A stretch of DNA of 64,000 bases from Baylisascaris procyonis. Its lineage: Eukaryota; Nematoda; Chromadorea; Rhabditida; Ascarididae. Of this stretch, positions 39,101-46,513 are shown in pieces. Each line of letters opens with the position of its first letter. Positions within the stretch are counted from its first letter, which is position 1. Both the position numbers and the translations under genes were made by a program. The notes under the pieces were generated by a model that was given only the letters and a program-made list of their open reading frames with translations, searched no databases and had not been told where the DNA came from. The stretch lies in NCBI GenBank assembly GCA_037389465.1, contig JAZARR010000193.1, positions 1,364,001-1,428,000 of the forward strand, in the 5' to 3' direction.

Positions 39101-42100
39101 ACAAAACTAGGCCCAAGCCCGAGCCTGGGCCTAAGCCTATGCCGAAACCTAGGCCTAAGTCTAAAGATGAGCCTTGGCCTGAGCACAAGCCAGGCTTGAG
39201 ACAAAGTCTAGGCCTAGAGCAAATCCCGAGCCTGAGCCCAAGCCCAAGCTTAAGCCCAAGCCCAAGCCTGAGTCTGAGCCTAGGTCTGAACCTGAGCATG
39301 AGCCTAAGTTTCAGTCCTGGATGCAGGCCTGAGCCTGAGCCTAAAAACATGCCTAAGCCTGAGCCCAAGCCTAAGTCTAAGGCTAGGCCTAAGCCCAAGC
39401 CTGAGCCTGAGCTTAAAGCTAGGTGTTGAGCCTAAGCCCGGGCTAAAGCCTGAGCCTTAGCCTAATCCTAGGCGTAAGTTTGAACCTAAGCCCTGACCCC
39501 AGCACAAGCCTGATCCTGAGATTGAGCATAAGCCCGAGCCTTGAGCCTAGGTCTAATCCCAAGCATGACATCGAGCATAGGCTTAGGTCATGGCCTGAAG
39601 CTAAGCCTGAGCCCGGGGCTGTCTAGCGCTGAGCCCAAGCCTGAGCCTAAGCCTGGGCCTGAATTCAATGTTAGACCTACGCTTGAGCCTAAGCTTCAGC
39701 TCAAACCCGAGCCTTACTACGAGTGGGAGCCTAAGCCTGAGCTACAGCCTGAGCCCAAGCCTAAGTGTGAGCCTAAGACTGAGCCTAATTCCGAGGCTGA
39801 GCTTAGACCAGACCTAACCGTAGGTATAAACCCAAGCCCGAGTCTTGGCCCAAAACTGGGCCCAAAAATGAGCCCAAGCCTCAGCTTAATCCTGAGCCGA
39901 AGCCCAACCCCAAGTCTAAATGTGATCCGAAGCCTAAGAATGAGTTTAGGCCCAGGCTCGAGTTCGCGGCTGAGCCTAATGCTAAGCTAGGCTCGAGCCT
40001 ATGCCCAAAGCTGTTCCAATCGTAGGCCTGAGCCTGAGCTTAAGCCTAAACTTCAGGCTAAGCATGATTCTAAGCCCAAGCCTGAGTCTTAGCTTAAAAC
40101 TGAGCCTGACCCTATGAGTAAGTTTGAACCTAAGCTAGAGCCTAAGCCTACAGCCAAGCCCACGCCTGAGCCTTGGCCTAGGCCAGAGCCTAAGCCTTAG
40201 CCCGAGCCTAGCCTAACCCGGAGCCTGAGCCTAAGGCTAAGCCTAAGGCTTAGCCCGAGCCTAAGTCTAAGCCTAAGTCTGAGCCTGAGTCTGAGCATGG
40301 GCCCTGACCGGAACTTAATGTTAAACCTGAGTTTAAGCCTATGCTCAAGCTGAAGATTAGGCCTGAGCCTGAGCCGGAGCCCAAGCTGTGCTACAGCCTG
40401 AGGCCAGCCCTAAGTCCGAGCTTACATCCAGTCTAAGCCTGAGCCTGAACCTAAGCCCAACCTTGGACTTGGGCCTGAGACAGCCTGAGCCTAAACCTGA
40501 TCCTGGGCTTGAAGCCACGCTTAAGCCTAGGCCAGATCGTGTGCCTAAGCCTGAACCTAAGCCCAGTTTCAAGCCTAGGCCTACGCCTGAGCTTGAACCT
40601 AACGCTATGCTACTCCTGAGCCTATGCATAAGGCTAAGTTTTAATCCTTGGTCTATGCCTAAGTTTAAGCCTAAGCCGCAGCCTACGTGCAGGTCTAAAA
40701 CAAACCTGAGCCTTGACCTGAAACAGGTTAAGCCTGAGCCTGAGTCCTGCGCCTATGCCTGAACCTGAGGGTAGGGCCATGCTTAAGCTTGAGCCTGAGC
40801 CTAGGCCTGAACCTAATGCTGAGCCTAATCTTAACCCTAGGCCCAAGCCAGAGATTAAGCCCAAGCCTGAGCCTTAGTTTAAGCCTGAGTCTAAGTCCTG
40901 AACCTAGCTCTGACCCTAAGCCTAATCCTGAGCCTAGCCTTATCCTGGACATGATCCAAAGCTTGACCCTGAACCTGAGCCCGAGAAGAGGCCTAACACG
41001 AATCTAAGCTCAAATCTAAGCCTAGGCATAAGTTCAAGCTAAAGCCTAGGCCTCGACGTGATCCCTAGCCTGACTCTAAGCTAAAAGCTGGGCGTTAATC
41101 CTATGCCCCAGCCTAAGCCCAAGCCTGTGCCCTAATCCTAGGACAGCCCAAGCCTAAGCCTAATACCGAACCCGAGCCCTACCCTGAGCTTAAGCTTGAA
41201 ACAGGGCATTAAACCAAGGCCCCCATCCGAGCCTAAGCCGACGCCTAAGCCCTAAGCCTAAGCCTGGGCCTAAACCAAGCTTAGCCTGAGCCTAAGCCCA
41301 AGCCTGAACTAATCTTGATGCTAGGCGTTCAACCTAGGCCTGATGCTGTGCCTAAGCCGAAGCCTGAGCTTAAGCCTGAACCTCAGCTCATGTCTGAACC
41401 CTAATACTGAGAGATCCTGAGCCCAAGCCTGAGACCAAGCCCGAGCCCTAGCGTGAGCCTGAGGTTGAAGCAATTCGCTAAGCCTACTCCTGACAGTGTG
41501 CCTAAGCCGAAGCATAAGCCTAACCTCAAGCTTAAACTCAAGCCTAAGCCTGATCGAAGCCTATGACTGAGCCTAGGCCAAGGCCTAAGCCTGAGCCTGA
41601 GCCTGAAGCTAAGCTAAACCTGGCCTATGCCCAAGGCTGTTTTGATCCTAGATCTAAGCCTAAGCTTAAACCAAAGCCTAAGCCTGAGCGTGCCTCTGAA
41701 CCCAAGCCTGAGTCTCGGCCTGAAACTGAGGTTAAGTCTAAGCCTGAGCCTAGGCCTGAACCATGTGTTAAGCCTGAGCTTAGGCCTGAGCTCAAACTCA
41801 AGATTAGGCCTAAGTCTGAGCCGGAGCCTGAGCCTGGGCTACAGCCTGAGCCTAAACCTGACCCTGAACCTGAGGTCAGGACAAACGCTGAGCCTGAGCT
41901 CCGGCCTAAGCCTGAGGTAAGCTCTGAGGTAAGCCTAAGCCCTAGCCCAAGCTTAAAAGTACGCCCTAAGCCTAAATCCGAGCCTTAGCTCAAGCCTAAG
42001 CCTAAGCCTAGGCCTGAGCACAAGCGTAACTTTGAGTTTGGGCTTAAGCCCAAGACGTAAGCCTGAGTCTAAGCACAACGATGAGCCTGAGAGTAAGCCT

Positions 42101-45100
42101 GAACTACCGCTTAATCCTAACGCTAAGCCTTAGCCTCAGCTCAAGCCTAAGCCTAGGCCTAGAGCAAAGGGCAAGCTTGAGCCTGAGCCTAGGCCTGAAC
42201 CTAGTGTTGAGCCTAAACTTAAGGATAAGCTTTAGCCTAAGTCTGAGCCTAAGCCTGAACTCCTGCCTGAGACAAGCCTAAACCTAAAAGTAAGCCTGGG
42301 CATAGGGCGCTAAGCCTGATTCAGAGCCCAGGCCCCTGAGTAATCCTGGGCCTGAGCCTAGGTTTGAAGCTAAGTCCAAGACCTCTTGGTAGGTCTAAAC
42401 CTAAGCCTGAACCTGGGTCCTGTGTCTAGTACCGAGACTAAGCCTGAGCTTGGGCGCAAGCCTCAACCTGATGCTGAGCTTAAGCTTAATCCTGAGCCTG
42501 AGCCTTATCTTAGCCCTCAGCCCGAGCCTAGGCCTAGGCCTATGCTCAGGCTGAAGCTCAGGTTTAGAGCTGATCCCAAACCTGATAATAAGCTGAAAGC
42601 TAGGCGTTAAGCATACGCCTGGTCCTGAGCCTGAACGTGAACGCAAGCCTGAAATCGAAGTTGAGCCTAGGCTTGAACCTAGGCCTGTCAGACGAAGCCT
42701 GAATCTGAGCGTTAGACTAAGCCTAGGCCTTAGCACTAGGCCCAGGCTTGAGCTGCACAGATCCAGAGCTAATCCCAAGCTCCACCCCAACATAAGAGCT
42801 AGGTGTTATGCCTTAGCCCGATCATAGCCCCGAGGCTGAGCCTAAGATAAAGCTAGGCATTCAGCGTAGGCCTGATCCTGAGCCCAAGGCGAAGAATAAG
42901 CCCAAGTTCTAAGTCTAATCCTAAGCCCAAGCCTAAGCCCGAGCCTAAGGCCAGGCGTGGGTCCCAGCCTGAGCCTGAGCCTAATGCTCAGCTAGGCCCG
43001 CGCCTGTGCCTCAGGCTAACCTTCAATTCTAGGTCAAAGCTTAAGCCCAAGGCCAAGGCGTAGGTCTGTGCCTAAGCCTGGGCCTAAGCCCGAGCCTAAG
43101 CCTAAGCCTTAGCTCAATCCCAGGCCTAAGTTTGAACCTAAGCCTTGACCTCAGCATGAGCCCATGCCTGAGCTTGAGCAAAAGCCCAAACCTTAGGCCC
43201 AGGTCTAATCCCAAACTTAGCCCTGAGCGTGAGCTTCAGTTGCAGCCTGGGCTCAAGCCTAAGCTCGAGCCTAAGCCTGAGCCTGAGCCCGAGCCTAAGC
43301 CTGTACCACAGCCTGAGCCTAGGCCTGAGCCTATGCTTGATGCTGAAAACAAGACCTCTTCTTACATCTGAGCCCAAGCCTGGACCTAAGCCTAAGCCTG
43401 AGTCCGAGGCTAAGTCTGGGCGTGAGCCCAAGCCTGAGCCCAAGCGTAAGCCTGAGCCTGAACCCGATGTTAAGCCCTCGCTCAAGCCTAAGCTCTAGCT
43501 TAAACCTCAACCTAACTTCGAGCGGAAGCCTCAGCGTGAGCTACAGCCTGAGGCCAAGCCTAAGTCTGAGCCCAAGACTAAGTCTAAACCTGAGCCCATG
43601 CCTAAGTTTGAACCTAAGCGCTTGCCTGGGCGAAAGCCAGAGCTTGAGCTTGAGCTTGAGCCCAAAACCTACGTCTAGTCCGAAGTATAAGCTTGAGCCG
43701 AAGCCTGAGCATGAGCCTGAGCTCAGGCCCAAGCCTAAGCATAAACGAAAGCTCAGGCTTAGGCCTAATCCTCAGCCTGACCCTAGGCTAAGAGCTAGGC
43801 GTTAAGCCTAGGCCTGTGCCTGACGCTGGGCCGCAGGCTAAGCCCAATCCCTATCCTAAGTCTGTGCCCAAGCCTCGTTATGCTAAGCCTAAGCTTGAGT
43901 CCTAGTCTGAGGCTAACTTTTAATCCAAGGACTATGCCTACGCTCGAGCACAAGCCTAAACCTAGGCCTAAACTTAGGTCTAACCCTAAATCTGAGACCT
44001 GGCCTGGGCTCAAATTAAGCTTGAGCTTGAGCTCAAGCCTTGAGTCCAGCCCAAGAATCAGCTTAGCCTTAGGGCTGGGCGTTTAGCCTAAGCCCGAGCT
44101 CCAGCCTAGGCCTAAGCCTGGGCCTGAAGCTGAGCCTGAGCTGAAGGCTATGTCTGAGCCTGTGCTCGAGGCTAAGCTTAATCCTAAGCATAGAGCTAAG
44201 CCCAAGTCTGAGCCTCAGTTTTAAGCCAGACGTTAGGCCTGGGCCCGGGCCTCATTCTGAGCTTGAGTCCAAACCTGGGACTAAGTCTAAACCTGAGCAT
44301 TGGTGTGAGCACCAGCCTAAGCTTGAGCGTGCGCTTAAACCCAGCCCTAAGCCTAGTTCTAAGAGCAAGCATAAGCCTAAGCTTAAACCTGAGCTGCAGC
44401 CCAAGCCTAAGCCTAATCCTAAATCTAAGCCTACACCTCAGCCTGAGCAAAAGTCCTAAGCCTGATCTAGAGCTGAACGCTGAGACCATGCCTCAGCCTA
44501 TGCCTAAGGCTATCTTTCGATTCTAATCCCTAGCCCAAACTTGAAGCATAAGTCTAAGCCTGAGTCCTGCGCCAAGGCCCGACTCTAAGCGTAAGCCTAG
44601 GCCTGAGCCTGAGCCTAGGGCTGAAACTAAGGTCGAGAGTTAGCTTGAGCCTAAGCCCAAGCCTAAGATTGAGCTCGAGCCTGACCTTGGGCCTAATGCT
44701 GAGCCCAGGCCTGAGTCTGTGCCTAACGGTGAGCTTCAACCCTTACAGTAAGCTTAAGCTTAAACTTAAGTCCAAGCCGTAAGCGTAGGTTAAAGCCCAA
44801 GTCTGGGCCTAGCCTAACCCGAGCCCAAGCCTCAGCCTGAGCTTGAGCCCAAGCCTGAGTCTGTGCGTAAACCTGAGTCTAGGTGTATGCCTGAGCCTAA
44901 GCTGAAGCGTAAGCCCGAGGCGGAGCCTATGCCTGAGGCTAAGTTTCAATCCAAGGCCTAAGCCTGAGCCTAGGCCTAAACCTAGGCCTAAGTCTAAACA
45001 TGAGCATCGGCCTGAGCGCAAGCCTAAGCTTGAGCTTGCCTAAGTCTAAACATGAGCATCGGCCTGAGCTCAAGCCCAAGCCCTAAGCCCATACATGAGT

Positions 45101-45280
45101 CTTATAGTATGTATATTATAGTAGGTAGTTTATGGTTTATAGTATATAGTATGTAATGTGTAGTATAGACTATATAATATATAGCATATAGTATATAATA
45201 TATATTGTATAGTATATAGTATATAGGATTAGTATATAGTATATAGTATATAGTATATAGTATATAGTATATAGTGCATA

Positions 45281-45314
<34 letters not shown>

Positions 45315-46386
45315 TTTTTGTGGATATTTTCCACTTAAGCGCAGAGATATTCCGGTTGAAACCGGTCTTCTTACTCAAGAATTTTGGCGATACCTTTTTT
45401 ATCTGTTTGTTGATTTTAGATTTTTTTCTGGAATATATAGACGGCGCTGTGGGCCATCTTGGGAAGTGATTGTGAATTCGCGGAAAAAGTTCTGAATATG
45501 GAAATTTTTCCAGAATATGTTGAAAATGTATGGGGAAGAAGTCCGGAAACCTTTATTACTTTTTTATTTTTATTTATTTCTGGCAGATTTTTACAGGACG
45601 TTTTGAGAATTTTGTTCTGATGGCATAGGTAAAAGGGATGGGGTTCAATTCTCTTCGCAATGATGTGTTACTTTCATAAGTTGCACAGATTTTCTCGATT
45701 TTATGGGTCTCTATGTGGTTCTTGTACAAGAACAGAGACACAGCCTCTAGATTCTGTCTTGCTGTATACCAGAGGGGGTGTAATTGGTCGGAGAAGGGAA
45801 ACCTCTAAATGCTGCTAGTCATCGTTCTTTGCTGGTATGCCTCGTTATTGCAAACGGCATTTTGAGTTATAATGCATATATAGTGAGGCGCTATCAGATA
45901 TAGGCTGCAACACGCAATATGGATGGAATATACAATATCAGTGATCAAATATTCTTTTCCTCACACAAATCGAAGAATATTCAATTCAATTTTTTTGGAA
46001 CATAATCCTCGCATAGCTCTCCCTTCATTATTTCTAACATTTGAGCGAATATTTTCACTAAATTTTTTCAATCAAATTAAATAGTTTTTTTTTTGGAAAG
46101 ATCATTGCACAAATGCGAGGAATTTTTTCTCCTTACAATTTATCAATTTAGACGAAGCAGTTCAGCTTCACGAGTGGCATCAAGTTCACATTCACGAGGA
46201 CAACTAAAAACACCGTAAGTTCTATATTCTTCGATCGATCAATAGTCACTGCAACTGCATTATTGATTTTTTATATGAAATTGATCCTTCGTATAATTAT
46301 CGAGAGGTTTTCGAAAGAGGTTTCTAATGAGATCTTCAGCTGATCATCGATCGTCCGTCTCATCGGATACATCATCCGTCTTATAA
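15115..46386 (+). CDS. ZC2HC1 (FAM164)-family C2HC zinc-finger protein, 11 exons, with a 25.5-kb intron
   Basis: Proposed CDS: join(15115..15118, 16027..16100, 16611..16742, 17119..17266, 17679..17716, 17844..17934, 18619..18720, 19863..20014, 20403..20641, 46152..46214, 46332..46386), about 365 residues. Two C-x2-C-x11-H-x3-C fingers are present: Cys14, Cys17, His29, Cys33 and Cys201, Cys204, His216, Cys220. Between them lies the family linker PKTSWREKHETF...DYALKTGTPLPPPP, and the second finger opens with DYVQCEYCGRNFN...AAERHIPFC. Both are hallmarks of ZC2HC1A/B proteins, whose molecular role is poorly known. The C-terminal half is Ser/Arg/Pro-rich and probably disordered. Exons 1-4 and 8 are strong; 5-7 are supported by perfect phase agreement; the 20014/20403 join and the last two exons are less certain. 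An alternative acceptor for exon 9 is 20418. Confidence 0.8.
15119..16026 (+). other. Intron 1 (908 bp)
   Basis: The donor is ATGG|GTAAGT, so exon 1 contributes only four coding bases; the acceptor is TTTTGCAG. AT-rich, with no other feature seen. Confidence 0.85.
16101..16610 (+). other. Intron 2 (510 bp)
   Basis: The donor CTC|GTAAGT and acceptor ACTATTTTAG fall inside the first zinc finger, between Leu26 and Glu27. Nothing else is recognised. Confidence 0.85.
16743..17118 (+). other. Intron 3 (376 bp) with AT-rich low-complexity tract
   Basis: The donor is AAG|GTTTCC and the acceptor ATTGCCAG. Bases about 16777-16866 are a degenerate ATAGATATAAAT-type low-complexity tract, which gives chance open frames on both strands. 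Confidence 0.8.
17267..17678 (+). other. Intron 4 (412 bp)
   Basis: The donor is CCGAAAG|GTAAAA and the acceptor GACCTCAG. A 92-codon chance frame (17343-17621) has no family similarity and no usable splice context, so it is not annotated. Confidence 0.7.
17679..18720 (+). other. Three-exon cassette (38 + 91 + 102 bp) between the linker and the second finger
   Basis: Exons 17679-17716, 17844-17934 and 18619-18720 sum to 231 bp, exactly 77 codons, and the block enters and leaves in phase 1. Included, it adds VLSEKPPSHRFRS, then an acidic/helical stretch with LEKYHDLEALVRKHL. Skipped as a block, exon 4 joins exon 8 in frame as LPK-DYVQCEYC, which is the spacing I expect from other family members. 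No single one of the three can be skipped without a frameshift. This suggests a nematode-specific insert or regulated inclusion. Confidence 0.65.
17935..18618 (+). other. Intron inside the cassette (684 bp)
   Basis: The donor is TACC|GTAAAT and the acceptor TTCTATAG, with phase 1. It contains a short CATAT repeat near 18476-18489 and otherwise nothing recognisable. Confidence 0.7.
18721..19862 (+). other. Intron before the second finger exon (1142 bp)
   Basis: The donor is AACG|GTCTTT and the acceptor TTAATTATAG. It starts with a strongly T-rich stretch (18736-18800) and is AT-rich throughout. No gene, RNA or mobile element is seen. Confidence 0.75.
19863..20014 (+). other. Exon 8: second C2HC zinc finger
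   Basis: Encodes DYVQCEYCGRNFN and AAERHIPFC, the most diagnostic part of the gene. The donor ACG|GTTGGA at 20014 is inferred. If it is not used, the frame runs to TAA at 20060-20062 and gives a short isoform ending in MNTIRRR. Other possible donors are AGG|GTGAAT and GAAC|GTAAAG further upstream in the exon. Confidence 0.75.
20015..20402 (+). other. Intron 8, boundaries uncertain
   Basis: The exon 9 acceptor has a weak pyrimidine tract. AAAAG|AAA (20402) and TTGAAG|ACA (20417) both keep phase 0 with the donor at 20014. No other feature is seen. Confidence 0.45.
20403..20641 (+). other. Exon 9: Ser/Pro/Arg-rich C-terminal region
   Basis: Encodes a low-complexity but coding-like stretch: NAPSWGTIPPSGH, PPRPPHGRGSSRRASMERE, TASRQSPIRATANS. 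It ends at the strong donor AATAAA|GTAAGC-like site (20641, phase 2). Without splicing, the frame stops at 20643-20645 after LPTPIK. The region is probably disordered and may be a phosphorylation target. Confidence 0.65.
21180..21350 (+). repeat. TGTCTG-rich degenerate tandem tract
   Basis: GTGTCTGTGCCTGTG-type units, mostly multiples of six bases, directly abut the left end of the telomere-like array. The tract is pyrimidine/GT-rich on the plus strand and gives chance frames on both strands. The shared hexamer period suggests it grew at the edge of the larger array. Confidence 0.85.
21350..45100 (-). repeat. Degenerate interstitial telomere-like array, about 23.7 kb
   Basis: The plus strand is built from hexamers GCCTAA and GCCTGA with many variants (GCCCAA, GCCCGA, GCTTAA, GCGTAA, GCCTAG). 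The minus strand therefore reads TTAGGC, the nematode telomere repeat, and TCAGGC. Perfect runs are short, only a few units. Transitions dominate the variation, and single-base shifts in register are frequent. Longer landmark motifs recur every few hundred to few thousand bases, so much of the length arose by duplication of larger blocks. All long open frames here (Pro-Lys/Pro-Glu, Leu-Ser, Leu-Gly/Ser-Gly, Leu-Arg dipeptide strings on both strands) follow from the 6-base period and are not genes. Confidence 0.93.
44986..45069 (+). repeat. Perfect 32-bp direct repeat at the right edge of the telomere-like array
   Basis: Bases 44986-45017 and 45038-45069 are identical, 52 bp apart, and contain AACATGAGCATCGGCC. 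An exact match of this length stands out in such a degenerate array and points to a recent local duplication. Confidence 0.85.
45095..45312 (+). repeat. TATAG/TATAGTA repeat and AT dinucleotide run
   Basis: Irregular TATAGTATATAG units run from about 45102 to 45282, followed by a pure AT run to 45312. The tract closes the right end of the telomere-like array. Confidence 0.9.
46152..46214 (+). other. Exon 10 of the ZC2HC1-type gene (candidate)
   Basis: The acceptor is ATCAATTTAG and the donor CACC|GTAAGT. In the phase left by exon 9 it reads RSSSASRVASSSHSRGQLKT, of the same Ser/Arg-rich composition. If the donor is not used, a TAA at 46216-46218 ends the protein after LKTP. Confidence 0.6.
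46332..46386 (+). other. Exon 11 of the ZC2HC1-type gene (candidate, with stop)
   Basis: The acceptor TTTCTAATGAG at 46331 restores the frame and reads PSSADHRSSVSSDTSSVL, then TAA at 46384-46386. The more canonical acceptor GATCTTCAG eight bases downstream would give an immediate TGA, and the protein would then end in LKTP. Confidence 0.5.
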
Positions 46387-46513
46387 AGAACGCAAAGAAA
46401 ATCCATATATTTGTGATCATCTAATCGAATTCTATCGTTTCATACCAAACTGATCACAATCGGAGAGAAAAAATATTCTTTCAAATGTTACCCCTGTTAC
46501 CTGCCCCCTTACG
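46387..46513. other. Unique spacer between the gene and the satellite
   Basis: About 125 bp without a recognisable gene, RNA or exact AATAAA. The 3' UTR of the upstream gene would have to end here or run into the satellite. Confidence 0.6.

Larger units (their letters stand above)
20642..46151 (+). other. Giant intron (25.5 kb) carrying the telomere-like array
   Basis: The donor GTAAGC at 20642 and acceptor ATCAATTTAG at 46151 would join PIK to RSSSASR in phase 2. The left 540 bp and the right 840 bp (45313-46151) are ordinary unique AT-rich DNA in which I see no other feature. The rest is tandem repeat: the TGTCTG tract, the telomere-like array and the TATAG/AT tract, each entered separately. 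Confidence 0.55.

Noticed and set aside
21350..45100. Many open frames of 60-232 codons rich in Pro-Lys/Pro-Glu, Leu-Ser, Leu-Arg or Leu-Gly/Ser-Gly, on both strands
   Set aside because: A 6-base repeat encodes a dipeptide string in every frame, and frames stay open by chance where the stop-bearing register is avoided. They overlap on both strands, have no splice or start context, and change frame with each single-base shift.
21350..45100. A functional chromosome end
   Set aside because: The array is internal, strongly degenerate, lacks long perfect TTAGGC runs, and is followed by 19 kb of other DNA.
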